28,113 nt of DNA. Source: Blattamonas nauphoetae. Taxonomy: Eukaryota > Preaxostyla > Oxymonadida. A model generated the notes under the pieces. It searched no databases. It worked only from the letters and a program-made list of their open reading frames with translations, and was not told the origin of the DNA. Each line of letters opens with the position of its first letter. Position 1 is the stretch's first letter. Location: positions 1-28,113 of the forward strand of contig JARBJD010000621.1 of assembly GCA_033064195.1 (NCBI GenBank), given 5' to 3'. The translations under genes were made by a program, and so were the position numbers. Shown one piece after another: positions 18,869 through 27,400 of this stretch.

Positions 18869-18890
18869 GTTTAATACAAATTAAAAAAAT
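18869..18890 (-). promoter_or_regulatory. Element promoter motif in right TIR
   Basis: On the minus strand GATTTTTTTAATTTGTATTAA lies about 13 bases before the ATG at 18855. It is the TIR counterpart of the motif at 2366-2384. Confidence 0.5.
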
Positions 18891-19411
18891 CTGAATTAGA
18901 TTTTCTTTCGTTGTTTTCTCAGTTTTGGATTTTTCACTAGAAACGAGGATCAATGGGTTCGATCACTCATTTCTCAAGAGTGCTTGTTTCGTTCTGATTC
19001 TGTGCGTTTTAGATTCTCCTGAACTCCAGGATCATCGTGGTATGCTTCGTTTTTTGAAGATTTCGGACTTTTGCAGAGATATTTGAGGTTTCACAACCGG
19101 GTCCAGATCTCGGTAAAAGTATGCATTCTTCATCATTTCACTCTCATTTTCTTCTTGTTTTAGACTTGTTTCAGCTGTTTCCGGGCTAATTGTCACTTGT
19201 TTATTGCTCATTATTGTTTCGTTTTTGACCTCACTTCCGTCTTCGTTTTCTCGTTGTTTACTGTTTTTAACCACTTCATTCATGTTTCTTTCTCTTAATC
19301 TTGTTTTCAAATTCAACACACTAATTCTCGTTTACTGAGTTTTCCGGACTTTTGCAGAGATCTCACTTTCAACGGCTCACTTCATATCTCGGAATTTTTC
19401 CGTAATCCGTG

Positions 19412-19441
19412 AGTGATCATCCATATGACAAGATGATCACT
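19412..19441. repeat. Palindromic terminal site of pogo-like element
   Basis: AGTGATCATC (19412-19421) and GATGATCACT (19432-19441) are perfect inverted copies with a 10-base spacer inside the terminal repeat. This is a probable binding site for the transposase. Confidence 0.5.
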
Positions 19442-19470
19442 CCCTTGACTTTTTAAGAGCCATTTTCTCC

Positions 19471-20961
19471 TTATATTTTCCCGAAAACCGCATAAATGAT
19501 CAAAAATATGTTCTGTCGTGAGAAATTATCATTGGAAAGTGTGAATGGATACAGCTTGTATTGGGGGGTCCAGCGTGCGGGAAACTGTGCCCGATTTCCG
19601 AAACCAAAAATGGGGCTTTGATCAGTTTCCTCTTTCTCCTTCCTTGTGTCCTCTTCGTCTGGAATGCAATGTGATTCCATATCACTAAACGTTGCATCGT
19701 TCAATTCTACGGTCTGTTTGCCTCTTTTCTCTTTGATTCGGAATCCAGCGTTCTGGAAAGCCAACCGATTCTTCTTCTCATCGGTACAACTGGTTAATGT
19801 GAGAGCTGCTTCCCTAAATCGGTGTGTTTGTGTGGTCGCATTGTGTATCTCACTGTCTTTTCTTTCCATCTGTTTTAGAGCAGTGAATGTCAGCTGATCG
19901 CACGGCTGCGTCAAATGAGAGGACGCAGGCGGGAACGTAAAGAGAATGATGTTATTGACCGCGAGGTTTGTCTTAATGTCGCTTGTTTTATGGATTTCTA
20001 GGTTATCTGCGAGCAGGACAGCGGTATTCTCCAGCAAACCTTGTTGAATCCGAACAGATCGAACATGAGGAATGAAATGATCATTGATCCAACGATGATA
20101 TTGATCGGCTTGAATCAGTCCACTGGAACTAACGTTGACATTCGCATCAATATTGCCTTTTTTGACTTCGGGGAGGACTTTTGGATCTAGTTTCTCCGCC
20201 TTGACTACTATCAGTGGTTTGACAGACTTGCCTTGAAACGGAATACAAGCAAGCATTCCAGTCACCTTTTTGCTGGAACTATCCTTAAACTTTGGGTTTG
20301 CAGTTTCTTTGTTCACGACAACTTTTTTTGTTCCAACCGATGGTGCCTTTCTCAGGAGGCTTTCATCACAATGAAACAGAAGGCGTGGATGGACGCCGAC
20401 CACAGACTGTTGAAGGCGTGCTTTGTATTTTCGTATCATTTTTTTCTGTAGGCGAGATCTTGAACTTTCCATTGGTTTTGCGACTGTTCGTTTTAACGTC
20501 TTTTTATGCCTGTTTAGGAAACGGCAAACCCATCCCTGGGTCACAACCATGCGGAATTTTGACTTGACCATCTTGATTATACCCACCCTGCCGATTGGTT
20601 TGTGACAGTTCGCAAGGGCACAAATTTCATGTACGAGCTCTTTTTCTTGTTCATCAGTCAGCTTTCGGTCAGTTGGCATCAACCCCATTCTTCGCTTGTT
20701 TCTTTGTGCCCGGAGATGCCAAAGGAATTGACGTGTTGAACGGAATACCCAAGCTACGTCAGCTATGAACGCTTTGCCCAGATAATACTGTGGCCAGTTG
20801 TCGAAGGCGAACAGCAAACAGTCAGAACGTGTTGACGGCCGTTTCCGAGAAAGAAGATTGTACGCTCGTCCGCCCAGGTCTTTCCCAAACTTTTCTTTGC
20901 ACCTCCCAAGTATATCCTTTCGGTTGAGTTCCCAATAACTTTCGTTTGTTTTATTTTCCAT
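19471..20961 (-). CDS. Pogo/Tigger-like DDE_1 transposase, 496 aa
   Basis: An open frame of 496 residues starting MENKTNESYW at 20961. The frame continues upstream to an earlier Met at 21018, at the very edge of the transposon, which is less likely as the start. The N-terminal ~80 residues are unrecognised. They are followed by a helix-turn-helix region of the CENP-B/Tc5 kind (about residues 95-165, TDEQEKELVHEI to GWVCRFLNRHKK). The catalytic core has Asp199 (FHCDES), Asp319 (LLADNLEIH) and Asp355 (HLTQPCDQ). The last two are 36 residues apart, and the HLTQP-D phrase is typical of pogo/Tigger. The enzyme cuts and pastes its own element. All three acidic residues are present and the frame is uninterrupted, so this transposon may be younger than its Polinton host. 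Confidence 0.85.
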   Translation of the reverse strand: MENKTNESYWELNRKDILGRCKEKFGKDLGGRAYNLLSRKRPSTRSDCLLFAFDNWPQYYLGKAFIADVAWVFRSTRQFLWHLRAQRNKRRMGLMPTDRKLTDEQEKELVHEICALANCHKPIGRVGIIKMVKSKFRMVVTQGWVCRFLNRHKKTLKRTVAKPMESSRSRLQKKMIRKYKARLQQSVVGVHPRLLFHCDESLLRKAPSVGTKKVVVNKETANPKFKDSSSKKVTGMLACIPFQGKSVKPLIVVKAEKLDPKVLPEVKKGNIDANVNVSSSGLIQADQYHRWINDHFIPHVRSVRIQQGLLENTAVLLADNLEIHKTSDIKTNLAVNNIILFTFPPASSHLTQPCDQLTFTALKQMERKDSEIHNATTQTHRFREAALTLTSCTDEKKNRLAFQNAGFRIKEKRGKQTVELNDATFSDMESHCIPDEEDTRKEKEETDQSPIFGFGNRAQFPARWTPQYKLYPFTLSNDNFSRQNIFLIIYAVFGKI

Positions 20962-22215
20962 AAAAATGGTTGAAAAAGAGAGAAAACGAAGTGCCGGAAA
21001 AGTGAAGTGGATGATCATTTTAACTGCAGGCTGATCACCAACGGAATCTTCATCATTTCACATACTTTTTTGAGCACTTTTTGATGTTTGTAAGCAAAAA
21101 AGGACCAAACACAAGCGACATTTTCACTATTGGTGTCACATTTCACGTCATTTTCACGATCGTCAATTTCCCTCTCAGTTTCATACTTGCCCGTTTCATT
21201 CATTCTTGTTTCGCTTTCTTTTACTCTGTTTTTGTGAAAAAAGTGATGAAAAGTTGACTAAAATGATGTGCTAGTGAAGTGAGAACGGCCCACAAAATGG
21301 AAGTGATGTGAGAAAAATGGAGAGGAGAAATGGTTCAACTCGAGGTGAAATGTGGAGAGAATGATGTGAAAAAGAAGGGGCTGAAGTGGTGTTCAAACAT
21401 GCAAACACTGTGAAAAGCTGTGAAATGACGAATCAAAAAAGTGAAATTTTGAGACAACTATCCGACAAAAATTCTGAAAATTTGAGCACACCTTCCTCTA
21501 ACAACGAGAAAGAAGGCGCAATATGTGAAAATCGGGGCAAAAATCTAATAGTGTGCAAGTTGTGAAGAAAAGAGTCGTCAAAACGGTGAAGTGAAGAACC
21601 AACAAAATGAAACTAAGGAAATGCGCTATACACCTCGCGTCGACTTATGTTCGTTAAAATGATGTAATAACGGAGTAAATGAAGTGAAAGTAGTGAAATG
21701 TGAAAATTCATGAAAAGTGTCCGAATGTAGAGGTGTCAAAGTTTTCAGAGATGAATGACACAAAAGACGCCAACTAGCGTTTTCACACCCAAAACACCGT
21801 AAGACGACGAAAAGTGATCAAAGGACATAGTCCCGAACGTCCATACCTTTTCTGAAAAATCTCAAAAAAACGCGAAAAAACCTCAATGGGTCGGATCAAA
21901 CCAAAAATCTCAGAAGTGCTTTTTATCGAAAATCCTACCTTTCAAAATGATTTCCGTCACAATCAAACGTGTTTGAACACAATTTGAGCCATAAAGGTGT
22001 TCATAGTGGCGAAATCTGAACATCGACTTTTTCGTCACTTTTTCGACCTAAGTTCGGTACGCAGTTCGACGAATTCTCAACCGATTTTGATCAAACCTCT
22101 TTTGATCGATGACCGACAGTGTCCCCGAGATTTTAGAATTTTTTTCAGGATTTTTCGAAATGGTTCTCACATTGGATTCGACTGATTTGTGGTCAAAAAT
22201 AGATTTTCAGTATTT

Positions 22216-22809
22216 TCATGACCTATCATGGTACTTTCGTAAGTGGGGACGGTCTCCAAAATACAACCAATTGTCCAAGCGAACGTAATACTCATTCTTT
22301 GTTCGTAAATCGCGATATTTGAATGGCTCGAGTACCTTTGTGTATGTTCCAATGAGTTCACAATTCTCTTTTTTCAATTCATTTTCAACAAACGACTGTG
22401 TGTATGTTTTTCGTTTGTTCTGATGAGTTCTGAATCCTTTCATCCATTTTGATGGGATTACTATCCATTCAATTCCTTCATGTCGATATGTTACTGGAGT
22501 ACTTGAATGAGTGTATTCAGAAATGAGTTCACAATTCTCATTTTTCATTGATTCAATAAGCTTCTCTTTTGTACAACGATTTGCTGGTCGAAGATATTTC
22601 TGGCGATTCAGATGTGGTCTGTATCCTTTGACGAAACTATTGACGTACACTTGATAAGTTTCATCTGGTTTCTCTTCGAGATAGTATTCGAAAGTGCTTC
22701 CTGTGAGATATGTTGTTCCTTGTCGATTGAGAGTTGGAGGTGATTTCATTTTCAAATCTTCTTTGTCCAAAATTTCCAGTAGTTGTGTTGGTGTCAAGAC
22801 GCTGCTCAT
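22216..22809 (-). CDS. Three-unit relative of the TIR-encoded repeat protein, 197 aa
   Basis: The ATG at 22809 abuts a promoter motif; the frame is open for 197 residues. The N-terminal part (about 1-70) begins MSSVLTPTQLLEILDKEDLKM and contains a FVKGYRPHLNRQK segment resembling the tail of a repeat unit. Then come two clear units, KLIESMKNENCELISEY...RTHQNKRK and ENELKKENCELIGTY...DRPHLRKY, matching the two units of the 18481-18855 protein. The gene lies in a 0.65 kb segment present in the right TIR but absent from the left. It was therefore either lost from the left arm or gained by the right. Function is unknown; being repeated in the same element suggests a role in its replication or regulation. 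Confidence 0.65.
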   Translation of the reverse strand: MSSVLTPTQLLEILDKEDLKMKSPPTLNRQGTTYLTGSTFEYYLEEKPDETYQVYVNSFVKGYRPHLNRQKYLRPANRCTKEKLIESMKNENCELISEYTHSSTPVTYRHEGIEWIVIPSKWMKGFRTHQNKRKTYTQSFVENELKKENCELIGTYTKVLEPFKYRDLRTKNEYYVRLDNWLYFGDRPHLRKYHDRS

Positions 22810-22828
22810 TTTATACAAATTAAAAATT
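22810..22828 (-). promoter_or_regulatory. Element promoter motif
   Basis: On the minus strand CAATTTTTAATTTGTATAAA leads into the ATG at 22809. The match to the TIR motifs at 2366-2384 and 18869-18890 is very close, which marks the 0.65 kb segment as native element DNA. Confidence 0.5.
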
Positions 22829-22965
22829 GAATAAAAAGAAATCGACGTTGTTTTCTAAAAGTACTCAAAATTTGGCTTCAAAAAAGACACTTTTTCAAGA
22901 GGGTCCGTTTTTTCGCCTTTATTTTTGAATTTACGGCCAAATATTGACTACTCTGAAATATCAAT

Positions 22966-23545
22966 ATTTTCAGTAGTAAGTGAGATGGAAATTAGAATGA
23001 GTCATATTAAAAAATCAATTGGCTCTGAGATTCAAAATGATTTCTCGTTCCAATTCTCCTAGGAGTATCACCTATGGCAATTTGGTTCCCATTTCGCTTA
23101 TACCACTACTAACCTTGCGGGACGTGGCCGAAGCCTTGCTCGACGACGGTTCTGACTGCGTCGAACAGAGCAACCCTCCGGTAGATAATCGGAATGCCGA
23201 TTCTCTGCGTTTTAGGACAATTTTGGTAATCGGCGACATGATCGTGTCCAGTACGACGATTGCGAGAATGATGACGTTCCCTCTGATTGTATTCGTGCTG
23301 GTTCATGTTTGATCTTATTGTGGAAGAAATTTCGAGGGATGACAGATTCAGTTCGGTATCCAGATTAGGATCGGTCAGTTCTGAATTTGCACGAACAACA
23401 CGACCTTCTTTCGCAATACTGTATAGTGAGTACGATCTGCACGCTAAAGAAGTGCAGTGTTCTTCGTTTGAAGGCTGTTACTTGCTCTACACGAGTTTAT
23501 ATGTTGTTCCGATGGCGAAGTGTGACTTGTGGGTGAAGAACAGTT
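22966..23545. other. Right host flank next to the element, no recognised gene
   Basis: Sequence composition changes here from AT-rich element DNA to more GC-rich DNA. Short open frames on both strands (for example 23019-23312) show no domain and no coding-like pattern. No RNA gene is seen. Confidence 0.4.
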
Positions 23546-24420
23546 TCATCGTTGAGATTTGTCTTGGCTTCGCTCTGCAGTTGTTCTCTCATTCTCGTTG
23601 ACGTCGTCTCTTTCAACGAGCCTCCGCTCTGTAAAAGATGCTTGGCTGGATTTTTCTTCTTCCTTCGCTTTGTGATCGTCATCTAGCTTGAATTCCGCTT
23701 CGTTGGAATCATTTTGAGATGGCTGATTATCGTCGTTCTCATCCATTCTCCCTCGTCAAGTGTGTCTTTTTCATTTCTAACTGAATCTTCCTCCGATTCT
23801 GTCATTGGACCCCGTGCGGACATGCTGAGAGTTGGCGATTATCTGGAACTCTTTGGGATACACAACACTGTCGAACCTGCTCAGTGAGATGATCTTGATC
23901 GTTTCGCGCTACTGATGAAGCTCATCCAGGCCGTCGTTCTTCTTGATGGCATCACCAACAATCTTCGGGTTGTTTGATGCCTTGGCGGTCGGATCGACTC
24001 CCAACAGGTGATTCTTAACGCGGAGTCGCGGACAAGAATGATTGGCCCATTCCGCATTTCGAGTTCAAGATCGCACCGCACGTGATGGGTGAAGATTTTG
24101 TTGTAGGTGTTTACTGAGTAAGGAATCAGTTTGCTTTCGGGATGTGAAGAGAGTACTGTGCCTTCAACTCAGTCAGATCATCATCACCACTGGTGAAATC
24201 AATTATGTCGTCTGATTCATTCATCCAGATCTTATTGTCTTGTCATCTTCTTCATCGAGGTAATCGTTGGCTTGCTGATCTTCGTCCGCATCGTTCTTCA
24301 CATACCCTTCTTCACCTTCACTGTGTCATCGTTGATTCATCCTTCCTCGGGTGAGGCTTTCGCTTCCCTATCATCTCTCTTTACTTCCGTTCAAGACTTC
24401 GTGGTAATTCATTGATGACG
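23546..24420 (-). pseudogene. Decayed acidic gene remnant, unknown
   Basis: Several neighbouring minus-strand stretches look coding in turn. One is acidic and begins SEGEEGYVKNDADED (about 24330-24240). One begins MNESDDIIDFTSGDDDL (about 24230-24130). One contains NKIFTHHVRCDLELEM (about 24090-24040), and one contains GVDPTAKASNNPKIVGDA (about 24010-23950). The last begins MDENDDNQPSQNDSNEAEF (23746-23546). They lie in different frames with stops between, at least four frame changes, and no intron boundaries that would clearly explain them. I read this as a host gene or gene copy that has decayed; a multi-exon gene is the alternative. The acidic composition suggests a nuclear protein, but no family is recognised. 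Confidence 0.4.
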
Positions 24421-27400
24421 TCAACAGTCAGTTTTCCATTCCGTTTCGTTGAACAGTGAAAGGATCCATTATAGAGATGAACGGTGCTACTCAGAGAGGG
24501 GACGAGGAAAAACCAGGATGATTATTGAGGTATTGTTTGATTCTTTGTTGTGAGTGTCATCACTGGTGTGACATTCATGAAAGAAGGAATGCTTTGAACG
24601 TTCGAGTATGAAGGCCAGAAAAGTGGGGCTGGTTGGTGTGTCGATGATAACTGGGTAAGTTCTTAGTAGTGTAGTTGCGACTGTCTTTCAAAATAAAGCA
24701 TACAAAACAATCTCCCATTCACTTGCGAAGAGAGTCAAGCAGGAGAGCCTCCTGTGAAGATACGAAGAAGACAGTGGAAGACGATTGACTCTGTCTCATC
24801 TGCAGGCTGTGTCTTCTGATCCCGACGATCACTTGCAAATGAGAAATCCGAAGGGGCACCTATTTGAGGAGCGAAGCATCAGATGGTGAGATGGCCTCGC
24901 GGAGCTGTTTGGTGATGGCTTTCCATCGCCAATACCAGGATCAAGGGATGCTCTACGAGCAATTCAGCCAGTTCAGGAATGAGCGAAGGGATGTCAATGT
25001 TATTCCGAGTTTTGGGTGGAGAGGATGTGGCTGGTTCGCACCTCAGATTCGAATATTGCTCGGCGGCTACACAAGTAGATGAGTTGCGTGCTTCATCGTA
25101 TCTTGGATTTCTTTCTGCCGAAGATTACGATTTCATCCTCTGCACACTGACGATTTCACCATTATTACGATGAATCGGCGGTGGTCTGGACAGTTTGCAT
25201 GACAGAGTCCACTATCATCGTGACCAGGTGTCAGTTCCTCGATTGCGCTGCGACTGTGATTCGTGGAGCAATGACTGCGAAAATAGTTGCATTGGAGAGG
25301 TCTGTCTGACATGTGGAGCGTTGTCACTTATGAACAATCTTTGCTGGTAACACCGAGAGATCTCTTTGAGCGACTTTCCCGTTCGAGAAGGTCGTCAGCG
25401 TGCGCTCCGTGACTAATGAACTGACGTGGATCCGACGCTTGAAGTGCGGAGCGCTCTCCGAGAGATACGAACCAGAGTGTCTTGATGTCGGTGACCCACC
25501 AATTGACTGTTTCGTTATACCCATTGTGACCCAGTCAGTGATAATCTCTGCGGTTGGGTGAGGATTAACGCACATGTTATGCAATAGTGGATTGCGATCT
25601 CATCTGGCGGAGATTGAGAAATGTTGATTGAAACTTGCGAGATGTGAAGCTGTGGAGACGATTCAAGCCAGCCGTGTTCTTGTTCGGTATATATCCACCT
25701 GACAACAGCAACCCTGGGAGCATTGACAACGGAGCAAGCGACCACCAACTTCATCAGAGCGAAAGAGCGAAGATGAATCTCTCAAGCTTCCGTCGATTTA
25801 ACTTTGGAAGTGAATGTCACTTCCTCGGAGAGTTCGCTGTAGGGATCGTGTCAGACCACATTAGCGCCTTGCCGTGTCCAACCTCAATTTCCTCTGTACT
25901 TGGAAATTAGTTCTAGTCTTGTAGAATTAACCGGATTCTCAGCTACACATCAAAGTCGTCGAGTGTGTGCTGGTCAATTTGCATTTTTCCGTGCCAATAC
26001 CGCTGTCTCGATGATTGTCCTTGACAATTTCTTGCTTCTTCGAGAAAAGAGAGGTTAGGGGAAGGGAGCCTATGAACTCTTTCCATCTCGTTCGATTCCG
26101 ATAGCGGCAAGGTACTCCTTAAAGAAGGCAGGGTGTACAATCTGTAACACCATTCTCTTCCAAAAATGCAGAGTAACTGTGACTAATACTTGGTAGATGA
26201 TGAGACTTGTGTACTCAGTGATACAGTAACTTCCACCTACATCCGTTGAGTGATTGGCAAAATTGTGTAATTCCCATCCTGATTGAAAGGCCGCAGATGT
26301 CAAAGGCTGATGTGAAATTGTTCCGAACACCTTAAAAACAAGATAGTGACGATCCAGTAGTTTGAATATCGTCAGGATAACGAGCAGAATGTCTTGTCAT
26401 CATCGAGGGAAAACGAGTTCTGTGACGGTTCTGGTGGATCGATCAGTGGAGGTGGCAGCCTAGAAGGGAATAATGGGAGTATCTATGGTCAATTTGACCT
26501 GCGAAAAGCCACTATCCTTGTCCTCCTCAATCACATGTTGGAGCGTCAAGTTGTTGTGAGTATCGTTCAAACGATACATCAAGCTGGAAAACCAACCAAA
26601 AATAGGGCACTTGAGCGTTCTTCCTTGCATTATATTCGTCCTCCCAACGAGTTTCCTTCGAATTTGATCGAGGAGGGAGGGAGTGAACTATGAGTGTTTT
26701 GTGCTTCTTGCACCTTCGTTGCAATTACTCTTGCTTTGGTAAACGTCGTGTTCGAAGCTCTATTCCAAGAACTATGAGAGGAAGATAGACTTGATGATTC
26801 TTCCTTCAAACTTGTCAGAACTTATTCGTGCTATCTTGGAACTTTATACATTTTAGTGGAACCTGGTCTGATAATTGCTTCTTGGAGGGCCGATTGGTGT
26901 GTGTTATGGAAGGGACAATACGACTCGGAGCTGAAGATTGAGCGGACGGAACTGTCGTTCGTGACACAATGTAAATGATGAGTTAGGTTCGAGAACTCTA
27001 GGAAATCGTGCCAACATGTGAAAATTGATATGTTCTTCATGTCCGGATAGCACTCATAGTTCAGGTATTTGTGAAACCATTTGGATAAAAGGACCTGTGG
27101 GCCACTTCATAGGACTTATCTCAATGGAGTGGGAGCTAAGGTTTGTGAGGAGCAACTGGTAAGGAGCTCCTCACAAAGAAAAAAACACAAACACAGAATA
27201 GCAAGTAATGTCAGCAATTCACCCTGAAAGCGAGAATGAGCAAAACTGAAAACGACACACGGCAAGTCGGGATGAGGGCGTTCCATGACACAATGGAGAC
27301 AGGAATGGACACCAATCACCAAACGTGTCTGTCTCGATATTTTCTGAAACAATCCCAAAATCGTCCAAAGAAGCTTAAGGCGAAAAACAAAACAAAACAA

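Larger units (their letters stand above)
19406..21038 (-). mobile_element. Pogo/Tigger-like DNA transposon, about 1.63 kb
   Basis: Comparison with the uninterrupted left TIR (around 1850-1875) shows that this whole block is an insertion into the right TIR. The ends are imperfect inverted repeats. The left end reads CCGTGAGTGATCATCC and the right end, reverse complemented, reads CCGTTGGTGATCAGCC. Each end has a second TGATCA-type site about 20 bases further in (left 19432-19441, right near 21009), as expected for paired transposase-binding sites. It contains one gene, the transposase. The target duplication is not clear; a TA duplication typical of the superfamily cannot be confirmed at the diverged junction. 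Confidence 0.8.
590..22965. mobile_element. Polinton/Maverick-like element, broken
   Basis: A DNA element of about 22.4 kb, including later insertions, with long terminal inverted repeats. It encodes a protein-primed family B DNA polymerase, an rve-type integrase, an FtsK/HerA packaging ATPase, two capsid-like genes, small virion-like proteins and a fibre-like protein. This gene set defines Polintons/Mavericks, which can exist as integrated virus-like elements. Most genes lie on the minus strand; the fibre and the ATPase are on the plus strand. No adenovirus-type maturation protease was recognised. The copy is broken: the fibre, both capsid-like genes, a small gene and the integrase are interrupted, about ten to fifteen breaks overall, while polymerase, ATPase and several small genes have open frames. 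A hAT-type and a pogo-like element have inserted into it. The outer ends are estimated from where TIR similarity fades. Confidence 0.85.
18730..22965. repeat. Right terminal inverted repeat, with two extra segments
   Basis: Inverted counterpart of 590-2525. It carries two segments absent from the left arm: the pogo-like transposon at about 19406-21038 and the 0.65 kb stretch at about 22200-22855 holding the 22216-22809 gene. Without them it is about 1.95 kb, equal to the left arm. The inner end codes for the start of the gene at 18481-18855. The region 18891-19405 is TIR DNA without a credible gene. The stretch 21039-22199 is likewise noncoding TIR, purine-rich on the plus strand between about 21235 and 21720, mirroring the left arm. 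The outer edge is estimated from the loss of similarity near 22955-22965. Confidence 0.8.

Noticed and set aside
19032-19319. 95-codon minus-strand frame in the right TIR
   Set aside because: Charged but low-complexity, and not preserved as a frame in the left arm; more likely purine-rich TIR DNA.
590-22965. Retrovirus or LTR element because of the rve integrase
   Set aside because: There is no reverse transcriptase and there are no direct terminal repeats; the protein-primed polymerase, packaging ATPase and inverted repeats fit a Polinton.
26394-26693. 99-codon plus-strand frame with a Gly/Ser start
   Set aside because: No domain, no neighbouring coding signal, and no clear exon boundaries; too weak to call.
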